Below are positions 36,006 through 46,143 of a stretch of 64,000 bases of DNA, one piece after another; within the stretch, counting starts at the first letter, position 1; every line of letters begins with the position of its first letter. The position numbers and the translations under genes were made by a program. The notes under the pieces were generated by a model. It did no database searches and had not been told where the DNA came from. It was given only the letters and a program-made list of their open reading frames with translations. Source of the DNA: Kitagawia praeruptora (taxonomy: Eukaryota; Streptophyta; Magnoliopsida; Apiales; Apiaceae); NCBI GenBank assembly GCA_037693485.1, contig CM075348.1, positions 30,436,501-30,500,500 of the forward strand, written 5' to 3'.

Positions 36006-37479
36006 AAGACGTTAAAGAAAGGCGCTTCGTGGGAGGCAACCCATGATTTCTTGCTTTCGAATAAAACAACAGTTGTGTTGGAGTCTTCACGTCTATCCAA
36101 CACCAGACACACCACCCGAGGAGGGTGGAGATGCCGACGACTAGGGGAGTATCTCTTGTACCCTTTAATTTTACCTGCAATGAGGACATTGAAATTTTTA
36201 AGTTTGGGGGTGATTTTAGGGTATCAAGAGTCATTGCATTGCATATAGTTGCATATTCATGCATATTCATGTAGTATTGGTGCATTTAGCTTTGCTATGC
36301 CATTTAGATTGCATTTAGGATGCCATGATAGCTTTAATTAGGATTGTAATATCATGTTGTTCATGCATTTCATGCATTTCATATGATTCCACTTGAGTGT
36401 CTGTTTCTGGCTCGATAGGTCGACGTTAATTTGAGTGTGATGACAATGAATAGAGGGTTGATTTAAGTACTTATGAAATTGACTTGCATGTGTCGGGAAC
36501 ACAATCTTTTCACGGTCTCACTGTTTGCTTTTGAGCTAGATTGAGTCATACCTTGTTTGGTTGTTGAGAGTTAATCACTTATTTATATCTAGAATTTTCG
36601 TTATTCCCTTGATGGCGTAGGAGCACTTAAGTATAAGTTTGGGGGAAAACAGGGATTTCATGCTAAGTGTCGTAGTGTAATAATGGCTAGGCGTCAAATG
36701 GCTAGTAGCCGGCTCATATTTGATATGAGTAGTCTAGGGGGGTGAGACAGTGCACCCATGTGAAAAAAAAAACAAGAAAAAGAGTCAAAAGAAAAAAAAA
36801 ATAGAAAAAAAAGAAAAAAAAAAGAAAAGAAAAGAAAAGAGTTGTGAGAATAAAAAATGAGGGATTGTGAGAGTGTGTGTATGCTAATTGGCTAGGGTGA
36901 GCTCTTTAGTACTCGAGCAAGTAAGTTCGAGGGGATTTTATACCTAGTGACCTAAGACTTTTCTGGTCTGGGATCCACTAACCTAACGCTCGCTACAAGG
37001 GTGCTATTGTATAAGCCTTTAGGGGTCTCACCCATTGCACAGTCAAAAGCATGTGTGTTTTGTGTTTTGTGATGTTTTATGTAGTAAAGCATGAGTCCTT
37101 GTCTACCTTAAATGATGAGGGCGGTGTCTTTGAGTCATGGAGTGTCTAAAGTCTATTCTGTTTATAAACATGTGATTGTTTTGGCGAAGAATTGGTTATG
37201 CCTTTGATCTAGTTTCGAAAGTATATCTAGTGAGAAATGCACACACCACGTTTCCGAGCATGTATTGTTAGTATACGGGGCCTTAGTCGAGCTCTGTTTG
37301 GAGTTGTTGCATTCGTTGAGACGTTTGTGTGTTGAGTTGGTTTCAGATCATTTGTGTGGGATCATTGCATTAGGACATTTTCGCATTATCATGACATTTA
37401 GTTATTAGTTGCATTCATTCATCATTTTAAGCTGAGTTTGCATTGCTTGAGGACAAGCAACGGTTTAAGTTTGGGGGTT
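36006..37479 (+). other. Non-coding 3' region of the Athila-like element
   Basis: About 1.5 kb without a recognisable gene. It holds an A/G-rich stretch (36760-36842, mostly A with single G) and repeated TTTAAGTTTGGGGG-type phrases (near 36201, 36632 and 37466), the last of which is the polypurine tract before the 3' LTR. Confidence 0.7.
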
Positions 37480-39074
37480 TGATAAGTGGATTTTATATCC
37501 ACTATTTACCTTCCGTTGGGACTTTAATCGTTTGCAAGTTCGCAAGTTTCGTTGTCATTTAATATGTTTTTATGTAAATTGTGTAGGTTTAATCGTGAAG
37601 GCATTGGGGTGCTAAATTGGTGATATGGTGGTGTGAAATTAATTTAGAGCTTTTGGAGGAAATGCAAGGCTGGGAAATAAGTTAAGTGATTGAAGTTGTT
37701 GAGCATGTCCAGGGATCAGGAGGAGCCATAGCGCTTGTTTAAGGCGCTACAGCGCTTGCCAGCCATTGCAGTCCAGGAGTTGTTGAGCGCCGTTGCGCGG
37801 GTTTTGGGCGCTGTTGCGCGTTGATGTGGGGCGCAAGGGCGCTTGCAGGGGCGTTATAGCGCGCGCAGGAGGCATTTCCAGGGAGCTTCGAGCGCTGTTG
37901 CGCGTGTATGGAGCGCAGCTGCGCGGCCTTGGAGCACTACTAGGCGCAGTGGCGCGAGTTTGAGGCGCTATGGCGCTTGGGGTGTTTTTGGCTGATTTCT
38001 GTTGCTTTATTTCGGGTCACAAATGTTTGGGCCTATTTTAATTAGGGTAACAACTGAACCTTATATGTAATATAGAGACCTAAAAACATTATCTATCGTT
38101 GTTCTTAGTTTTTCTTAGCTACTATCAACACTTTTCATCTAGATTTCAAGAACATTTTGAAGGAAATTCTCCAAGCTAGTGACAAGCAAGGATTATTCTT
38201 TGGAACCTTTGTACTCTTCTATTTTGGGGATTTAATTCTAAACCTTATTTCTCTCTTCTATATTTTTTTGCTTGTTTTAGAATTATGTTATCCATAGAAC
38301 CCATGATGGCGATTAGGTCGATTATGGGCTAATTCGTTATCATGGGATTTTAATGGATTTTTCTATGGATTCTAGAAATTGAGTGTTATTTATGCCTTGG
38401 TGTGTGTTTGAATGTATTGATTATCTAGTATGATTATGCTTATTCGTTATAAGTGAGTCGCGAACACTTGTAATTGTTTGTTTAATCCTAGTGAATGCGA
38501 AAGTGGATCTAGGGTTTAGAACAATTCATGCTAGCATAGGTTTTTGCATGTGAAGAACATGTATTAATTTGTGGTGTAATTCTAACCGTCTTGCATTGAC
38601 TATGTGGTTTAATGGATGCTTGATTTTTAACCGGTATGTGTTCAATTGCTATAGACATATAGGAACTACACATATTTGGTGACTACTTGACTTTTATCAA
38701 TTGTGGATGATCAGTAGGATGGTATATGCACAACGAAAGTTGGTGTGTATCAGTTTAGTGCATCTAATCAGTAATCAACTCTGTCACATGCTAGGCTAAA
38801 GGGCATAAGATTCTAGATGAAGTGGTTAATGAAATTGAAATCCCATGTCTGTTTATTATAAGTTAATCGTTAAGTAATTTTCTCGTAATTGGCATAGCTG
38901 ATATTTAATCATTAGTTAATTAAAACCAAATTTGTTATTGTCTTGGCAGTGAGTGTAAATCATAAGCTGGTGTATAAGTGAACATAACGAACAATTTGAG
39001 TCTCTGTGGGAACGAATCCTATCTACCGTATATTACTTGTTGACCACGTTCTCTTGCGTGAATAAGTGCGAACA
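37480..39074 (+). repeat. 3' LTR of the Athila-like element
   Basis: 1595 bp, TGATAAGTGG to GCGAACA. Its first 300 bp are nearly identical to 34165-34463. It contains a GC-rich block (37780-37985) with many GCGC motifs in an otherwise AT-rich LTR. Confidence 0.85.
37780..37985. repeat. GCGC-dense block in the Athila-like LTR
   Basis: About 200 bp contain roughly twenty GCGC/CGCG motifs, often as GGCGCTGTTGCGCG or GAGCGCAGCTGCGCGG. Each is a small palindrome, and the block forms a CpG cluster in AT-rich DNA. Confidence 0.8.
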
Positions 39075-39079
39075 GCACA

Positions 39080-39832
39080 TTTTATTCCTTGTCAAAAGAC
39101 TAATGATGCTGTTCAAGTTGCTGATTTGTATTTCAAAAAAATAGTTCGTCTTCATGGAATTCCAAAAACGATCACTTCTGATCGAGATGTGAAATTTTTA
39201 AGCCATTTTTGGAGAACTTTATGGAAGAAGATGGGAACTAAGCTGCAGTTCAGTAGTGCAAGCCATCCTCAGACTGATGGACAAACCGAAGCTGTCAACC
39301 GATTGTTGGGAAATCTACTTCGAAGTTTTGTTGGTAAAAACTTGAAGCAGTGGGATCTTATTCTGGCTCAAGTTGAATTTGCATACAATAACTGAACTAA
39401 TCAGTCCACGGGAAAGTGCCCTTTTGAAGTTGTATATGGCACTCGTCCACTTAGCCCACTTGATTTGACTCCGTCAACCAACAAACAACAATTCAGTTCT
39501 GATGCAAATAGTCGAGCGAAGGAAATCAAGAAACTGCATGAACAAGTTCGAGAGCAGATACAGAAACAAAATTCTAGATACAAAAATCAGCGAGACAAAC
39601 ATCGGAAGTAACAGATTTTTAAAGTTGGCGATTTGGTCTGGATTCATCTACGAAAAGAGAGATTTCCTAATCAACCAAATGCCAAGTTGTCACCTAGAGC
39701 TGATGGACCATTCAAAGTTGTGCAGAAAATCAATAACAATGCTTACAAAGTAGAACTGCCTGGAACATATGGTGTTTCTACAACTTTTAATGTTGCTGAT
39801 CTTTCACCTTACTTTGACAATGAAGAATACTA
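39080..39832 (+). pseudogene. Gypsy integrase, second part
   Basis: Continues the integrase core after the nested insertion: TITSDRDVKFLSHFW contains the second catalytic aspartate and TDGQTEAVNR the glutamate. Two stops interrupt (TGA at about 39392, TAA at about 39609). The C-terminal part ends at YFDNEEY and TAA 39830, with no chromodomain. Confidence 0.88.
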
Positions 39833-39868
39833 AAACTCGAGGTCGAGTTCTCTACAACCCGGGGAGTA

Positions 39869-40102
39869 TGATTCAACCCCATGTGCCAAATTACCAAGTC
39901 AAGATTCTACCTAATTCTACCTACTCCACCTAACTACCTACTCCACCTACCATCATTTATTTGCATTTAAATACCTCATTATTTGCATGTAAGGACCTCT
40001 AGCATTAGTATAAATAGGCATGTTTAGAGCATTGTAAAATCACATTGAATTTGAGTAATAAAAGTGAGTTATTTAGAAATTTTCTCTCTTGTTCCTGAGC
40101 CA
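39869..40102 (+). repeat. 3' LTR of the gypsy element
   Basis: Nearly identical to 30154-30388, with a few substitutions and a 2-bp gap near the end (TTTAGAAATTTT against TTTAGAGAATTTT). It is preceded by a short purine-rich run GGGGAGTA. Confidence 0.9.
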
Positions 40103-40401
40103 TGTTGTCTGCTGAGCTTTTCATATTCTGAAACATTTACGGTTTTCCAGGAAAGATTTGCATTAGGACATGGATCGTTACTCTGGCCTCCGAGATCAAG
40201 GAGTTTAAAATTGTGTTTCTTGTTCTCTTCACCAATGTATTCATCAGATAACACGTAGTATGAATTAGTAGAAGAATTATGAAAGAGGGTCATGTAACAC
40301 ACTTTCTTAGGTACTGGATCATGAGGAGGAAGATCAAATACGCGCTTGGTTGATGGATTCCATACCCGATAATTGGCTGATGATGGCATGTCATAGGCGT
40401 C

Positions 40402-41186
40402 CAGTGGCGGATACAGGATTTTACATATGGTGTGTCCCTAATTTAATATCAATAAAGTAATACCAATATATGTTTATACCTATCATACGCACTTACGTTG
40501 TATGTATGTTCTTCTCACTAAATCCCTTTCATTAGGATGAAATTCTCTCATTTTTTTCCTTCTTCCGGGATCATGAGCAAGAGTCAAAACATTAAGTGCA
40601 GCTTCAGGAACATTCACAGATGGAGAAGAGCTTTGTGCGCTTATTTGAGGTGGAGTGAGAATTATTTCAGGAGAAGGAGGAGGTTCACTTGCCTGACCTT
40701 TAGCCTCATTTTCTCTAATTGTCTTTTTGGTGAAAAAACTTGAGATATCTCTTGCATTCGTCCTTTTCATTACGTCAACACACAATGGTAAAAGAATCAA
40801 AAGAATTTTACCAAATAATTCTTTGTGACCTTCTAACAAACATCTTGTAAGCCTAACTTTTTCTGTATCAAATTGTATAGTTTGGAGTGTTTGATTGAAA
40901 ACTAAGAAGAGAAATAAAAGAGAATTTAGAAGTTGAATCAAGGAATTTAGAAGATTGATATGGAGATTTCAGAATTTAAGTTATGAACACTTGACACATG
41001 AGAGGCGACTGAGACAGAGATGAACTCGGGAGGGTGGGGAGAGAAAAATAGGACTAATTCTATTATTCTAACCAACCTGTTTTGTAGATATTTTTTTAAA
41101 AAAAATTTTAAAAAATATTTTTTTTAAATATTTTTTTTAATGGTGTGTCCTAGGACCCACCATGACACACTATACATCCGCCACTG
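40402..41186 (-). mobile_element. 785-bp hAT remnant carrying a TTF/transposase N-terminus
   Basis: Termini CAGTGGCGGAT and ATCCGCCACTG form an 11-bp perfect inverted repeat of hAT type. A minus-strand open frame (40941-40483) includes MKRTNARDISSFFTKK and DPGRRKKMREFHPNERD-LVRR, which resemble the N-terminal TTF-type zinc-finger region of plant hAT/ZMYM1-like transposases (commonly DPG.R..I..YHPN.RDE.RR). The catalytic domain is absent. The flanking 8 bp do not match, so either the target duplication was lost or the insertion came with a deletion. Confidence 0.7.
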
Positions 41187-41482
41187 TAGTATAAACCCCT
41201 CACACCATAAATCTAGATAGCTGGTTCTTTCTATAATCCCGTAAGTAACACTTTCAGTGTCACAACTTTCGAAACTAATAGAGTGAAAGTTACGACGTCC
41301 ATCATGAATCGCTTGCATTCCTGCAAATTGTTTGTTGTGTTAATAATAGAAAACCATAACTTGCACACGGATTTACATCTCAACAGATACTTTACTTCCA
41401 ACCAGCTCAAGATCTCCCATAAGATTCCTTCAGGGAAGTAGAATTCAGCTTCTGTAATCGGATCAGAACTTTGTTTTTTCAT

Positions 41483-42532
41483 CTTTTTTGCTTTGCTTGA
41501 TTTTTTTTTTTAACTCGTCTCGTGTTGGACTAGGGAACTACTGCTCACAATATCTTGTAGATTAAGAAGAATGTTTCGATGCAGCTTCTTGTTGTATTGC
41601 GTAAAGATGTACATAGGCCCATATAGAGGCCGAGTCACCTCGAAACCAAGAACTCATTTGTACCCCTCATACTGACATTTTATTTTTTAGATACATATAT
41701 TAAATTAGATTAAACTAGCGCACGGATCATGATCAATTATTTTAAATTTTTAATTTTTTAAATAAAACAATTTATCATATTATTTTGATTAAATAATTTA
41801 ATGACATTTACTTACTTTGATACTAATTTTTTTTATAAAAACCCATGTTTCTATTGACGATATAGGATCTGGATCAAGAGAGAACCAAACACTAAAAGAG
41901 AACCGATGAACCATTATTAGTCGTTGGATTACTTCTAGTTAATACTGGAGTATATTCTCGACTTTTATTTTGATTGTTAATTAATAGACTCCTAGTATAT
42001 AACTTCAGTAATAAATTAAATTAATATTTAATATTATTATTTTAATTAATTAAATTTATATAGCTTCTCTCTGGTAATATAAGAATAGTTATATTATTTA
42101 TTATATTTATTATTAATCTATTATAGATACTTTTGAAATATTAATTAATGGAACCCCTAAGTCCTATATTCTCGACTTTTATTTTAATTTTTAGTTAATA
42201 GAATCCTAGTATATAACTTAATTATTAAATTAAATTAATTATTTTGATTTTAATTAATTAAATTAATAATATTTAGTGGCATACCACGGTATACATGGCA
42301 TACCGCGATATACATGACATACCATTAAGTGGAGGTTTCTGTTTTTAATAAAGAGTATAGATATATATTTTAATCATATAATTTTTATAATTATTTTTAC
42401 TTAAACCAATATAAGTAATTTAATATCAAAATTTGATCAATTTAATAAAAAAAATCAAACAAATTCAAAAGATTATGGGAAGAAGGGAGTAATTAACAAA
42501 GTAGGGTCACAACTCACATGTATCCATACTTT
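41483..42532. other. AT-rich intergenic region upstream of F-box gene 2
   Basis: The first 120 bp resemble the DNA behind F-box gene 1 (ACTACTGCTC, ATTAAGAAGAATG) and are probably the F-box 2 promoter. The rest is AT-rich, with repeated TATTCTCGACTTTTATTTT blocks at about 41951 and 42168. No gene seen. Confidence 0.5.
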
Positions 42533-42688
42533 AATTTATTTTGACACTTAGTCTTTGTTCAAATTACCTTAACAATCTCTTTCTATATATAATAGAGCAA
42601 CAAGGGGATAATTTATTTTGACATTTAGTCTTTGTTCAAATTACCTTAACAATCTCTTTCTATATATAATAGAGCAACAAGGGGATAA
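42533..42688. repeat. 77-bp tandem duplication
   Basis: Two nearly identical 77-bp units in tandem, each ending AATAGAGCAACAAGGGGATA. A third, partial form of the same end (TATATATAATAAGAGAACAAGGGGAT) occurs near 42979. These ends resemble Helitron 5' termini. Confidence 0.85.
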
Positions 42689-42795
42689 TTTTAAGCCAAT
42701 AAATCCCGTGAAATTACAGTTATACCTTTACAATTTATAAAATTACATGAAATGCAACTCTTTTATTTTAATGGGAAAAAATGAGTTTTTGTGGT

Positions 42796-42848
42796 GAATC
42801 GAACCTAGAACCTCCTTTTTACAAGTTATCCTACCAACCACTATGCTA
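42796..42848 (-). other. tRNA-like segment with pol III A and B boxes
   Basis: On the minus strand, TAGCATAGTGG (A-box-like) and GGTTCGATTC (B box) are separated as in a tRNA, with GGTAGGATAACTTG between them. The flanking stems do not complete a cloverleaf. A second, more decayed copy is near 43130-43185. Probably a tRNA-derived SINE head or a tRNA relic. Confidence 0.4.
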
Positions 42849-43335
42849 CATGGACTTTTTTTTTTATTTAAAAAATCTTTTACATAAACCCGACATCTCC
42901 ATTATCTTATTTTTACTATTACTTTAAAAATATTATATTTTAGGTTTCACAATATGGTACACATCTATCCATTCTTTCTATATATAATAAGAGAACAAGG
43001 GGATTTTTAGGGGCTTTTAATAAATCCTCTATAAAATTACAGTTATACTCTTACAAGTTATAAAATTACATGAAATGTCACTCTCTTATTTAAATGGAAA
43101 AAATGAGTAAATTTTATTTTTATGGTGAATCGTACCTAGAACATCCTCTACACAATTTATCCTACTAACCTTTGTGTTGTATAGACTTTATTATTTTGAG
43201 TTAATAAACCTTTTACACAAACCCGACCTCTCCATTATCTTATTTTTACTATTATTTTAATTTTTTAGTAAAAATAATGGTGACTCGTATTATTTTAAAA
43301 ATATTATATTTTTGGTTTCACAATATGGTACACAA

Positions 43336-43881
43336 TCTATCTATTACTATATATTAAACCACAACACATGTGCAAAATGTGTCATTTTAATGGTTGTGAA
43401 CTTACGATAATATCTCTATATGTTTAAAAATTACAAAAGCATCATCCCTTTAATATTTATGCAAAAAATATATGAAATTATGTTAGTGTTGGGAATCAAC
43501 CCTCTTGTAATTTCGGATTATAATTCTATGCGACTTATATATCTTGATGAGATATTTAAAGAAATAAATATTAAGGAGCGTACTAATTTTATTTGGAAAG
43601 TATTGTATGATGAGTATTATTCACATCGATGATATGTCTTTTTATCATTGTTCTAAAAGAAATTGTGTTATAACCTATACAATATATTTATATGCTACAA
43701 AACATCCTTTTCTTAGTGCTCATATCTATACATAAATAAAATAATACATAAATTAAAATACTGATATTATAATATGTATGAACATAAAAGGTGCAATTAT
43801 ATTCAAAATTATCCTTAAATCGTAAAACTATACAAAATTTATAGCAATTACTAGAGGATCTCGCACGGGTTATTATGCTAG
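43336..43881 (+). mobile_element. Short Helitron-like element
   Basis: Possible 5' end TCTATCTATTACTATATATT after an A. The 3' end CTCGCACGGGTTATTATG runs to CTAG at 43878-43881, followed by T. It is 546 bp, and the short open stretch inside has no family resemblance. The 3' terminus fits plant Helitrons; the 5' end is inferred. Confidence 0.4.
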
Positions 43882-44012
43882 TTTAAATTATAAGTAAAGT
43901 TTTGCATAGATAACTCTGTGCATGTGTTTGGATTAAGTTTGAAGAATATATTTTTACTATAAATTGAAAGTAATTCTTAACTTATAAGATAAATAAATTT
44001 ATTAGTAATATA

Positions 44013-45715
44013 TCTATATTATTATATAAAAGTCGAAATATTAAAAGTTTGGTTGGTCGGTATCTGTTGATTTTACTTATTTACCCTTATTTAATTACAT
44101 TACAGATAAAATCTTTTTTAATATTTTATCTAACTAAAATTTTTGCTTTACTAATCAATTTCCTTTTTCAGGTTAAACATCTTACCTTTTCTTTTCAATA
44201 ACTAAGTAGTTTCCTTTTTTCAGGTAAAATATAATATCTTTCATATTTTATCCAACTAAAAAGCATATTATAATTACTATTAACTAATTGAGAAAAATGT
44301 TCCTACTGTTAACTGTAAGAAAATTACCTAAAGTTATTTGCATTTATATACAAAAGTTAGATGATATTTTTGTATTAATAGAATTAACCCCTGTATTGAC
44401 AAAAATACCCTTACATTTGTATTGAAATATGACTTAACTTTAGTATATTATCTATAGTTAACTATAGGATCATTAAGTCCTAACTAATTAATTAATTTTT
44501 TCAATTAAATTATATTTTCTCTTTTCTCTAACTAAAATATCTCTTTTTTCAACTATATCACATGTTACCTTTAAAAAAATCCTCTTTTATATTTTATTTA
44601 ACTAAAATTTTTACTTTACTAATCAATATCTTTTTTCAGGTTAAACATGTTACCTATTTTTTTAATAACTAAGCAGTTTCCTTTTTCAGGTAAAATGTAA
44701 TATCTTTTATATTTTATCTAATTAAAAAACAAATTATAATTACTGTCAACTAATAAATAAATTTTTTATCTTTTCTCTAACTAAAATATTTTTTCCCCAA
44801 TTATATCACGGGTTACCTTTTTCAGCCAAAACAAATTACTTTTTTTATTTTCTCTAACTAAAACCTCACTTTTTCAAATTATATCACAGGCGATTCTAGT
44901 TAATAAAAATAAAATTATAATATCTTTTTTATTTTTTCTAATTAAATTACTTTTTTAAAAAATATCATGGGTAACATTAATTTCTCATTTTCTAAAAATA
45001 CTACCAGCAATTTTATTTAATAAAATAACAATTAAATTATAATTACCATAAAATAATCAATTACCTTTTTCACCTAAAATATGTCACCTTTTCATTTTCA
45101 CTTTATCTTTTTCTATTTTTTCAAACTAAAATCTCTCTTTTTCCAATTATATCACGGACGGTTCTATTTAATAAAATTAAATACTAATATTATAATACTA
45201 ATATTAACCGATTATCCTTTTTAGCTAAAACGTATCATCTTTTTCCTATATTATCTAACTCAAATTCCTCTTTAGAAATATCACGGGTAACATTAATTTC
45301 TTCTTTTCGAAAAACATTACGAGCAATTTTATTTTGTAAAATAACATAATTAAATTATAATTACTATAAACTAATCAATTACCTTTTTCACCTAAAACAT
45401 ATTACCTTTTTAATTTTCTATAACTAAATCCTATATTTTTCTAATTATATCACGGGCATTCTATTTAATAAAACAAAATAATAATTTTATAATTACTAAT
45501 AAATAACTTATTACCTTTTCAACTAAAACTATCACATTTTTTTATATTTTTTTAACTAAAATCATACATTTTCTAGAAATATCACGGATAACATTTATAT
45601 AATTATGATCATCTCACTTAAATATTTAAGCCTCTAAAATTCATATTAAAAAAATTAATAAAAAATTTAATATAATATTAAAAAAATTCCGTGCATCAAA
45701 CGGATTTTAAGCTAG
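44013..45715 (+). mobile_element. Helitron-like element with degenerate tandem repeats
   Basis: Possible 5' end TCTATATTATTATATAAAAG after an A. The 3' end has the hairpin-like CCGTGCATCAAACGG, then ATTTTAAG and CTAG at 45712-45715, followed by T. The interior consists of seven to eight degenerate repeats marked by ATATCACGGGTAAC, CTAACTAAAAT and TACCTTTTTCA. No coding capacity. Confidence 0.45.
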
Positions 45716-46143
45716 TAATTATAAATGTATCAACATTAATAAATAAATAATAATTAGTTAAAAATATGCTAACTACTTATGCTGCTGAATCTGAAACTTT
45801 AACATGCATGACTGGACTCTAGAGTGTACTGAGATAGGTACAAGTTTCCATCTCCATTCTACGAATTATTGGACACAGAGATGCGGAAAAAATGAATTGA
45901 ATGGCACACACATTCTTTGATAATCTGATATTCCCAAATTAGAATTGCATGAAAAGAAAAAAAGAAGTAACAAGAGATAACAAAAAAAAAATGTAAAGAT
46001 GATACAAGCCTTTCAGTAAACTTCTTTCCAGTTCTGCAGATAAGAATTGGATAGCATGAAACTTGAAAAAGAACACAATCAGGTGTAGAATATAGCAAAT
46101 ATACATCTCTACTAAGACATAAAAACAAGACTTATCTGCTCTT

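Larger units (their letters stand above)
34165..39074 (+). mobile_element. 4.9-kb Athila-like LTR element nested in the gypsy integrase
   Basis: Flanked by the duplication GCACA (34160-34164 and 39075-39079), exactly within the host integrase codons for M-A-H-F. The 3' LTR is 37480-39074 (1595 bp, TGATAAGTGG to GCGAACA), preceded by the purine run AAGTTTGGGGG. The 5' LTR keeps only about 34165-34463; its remaining 1.3 kb is gone, and the primer-binding region TTTGGCGCCGCTGCCGGGGA follows directly at 34464-34484. The interior has a gag-like remnant but no RT, RNase H or integrase. The long non-coding 3' region with AAGTTTGGGGGTG is typical of Athila-type gypsy elements. Confidence 0.88.
30154..40102 (+). 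mobile_element. 9.9-kb Ty3/gypsy retrotransposon in F-box gene 2
   Basis: LTRs are 30154-30388 (235 bp) and 39869-40102 (234 bp), TGATTCAACC to CTGAGCCA, flanked by the duplication TGTTG at 30149-30153 and 40103-40107. A tRNA-Met-type primer-binding site (TGGTATCAGAGC) follows the first LTR at 30393. Order is gag, protease, RT, RNase H, integrase, as in gypsy elements. The RT resembles the chromovirus branch (DIPSGLPPMRDIQH, VVYFDDILIFS), but no chromodomain follows the integrase. Coding is broken by several stops and frameshifts and by the nested element at 34165-39074. The two LTRs differ at only a few sites. Confidence 0.93.
29530..41482 (-). pseudogene. F-box gene 2, split by a gypsy element and a hAT remnant
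   Basis: The minus-strand pieces are 41482-41187 (F-box: MKKQSSDPITEAEFYFPEG, ILWEILSWLEV, LLRCKSVCKLWFSII), 40401-40103 (YRVWNPSTKRVFDLPPHD, NHKFKLLDLGGQ-like region) and 30153-29530 (GILYILVLLKVGLSS through WNKVIPSIFW, RWRYDPKTKQLC), ending in TAA at 29530. The codons join precisely if the gypsy insertion and one copy of its TGTTG duplication are ignored. The hAT insertion is accompanied by loss of some coding bases. The last 24 residues form a strongly hydrophobic helix (IVVLVIALLILLIWFLFIL), unusual for an F-box protein. Intact relatives bring substrates to SCF ubiquitin ligases. Confidence 0.85.

Noticed and set aside
43420..43632. 70-codon frame in the Helitron-like segment
   Set aside because: AT-rich, no recognisable motif, and inside a non-autonomous element.
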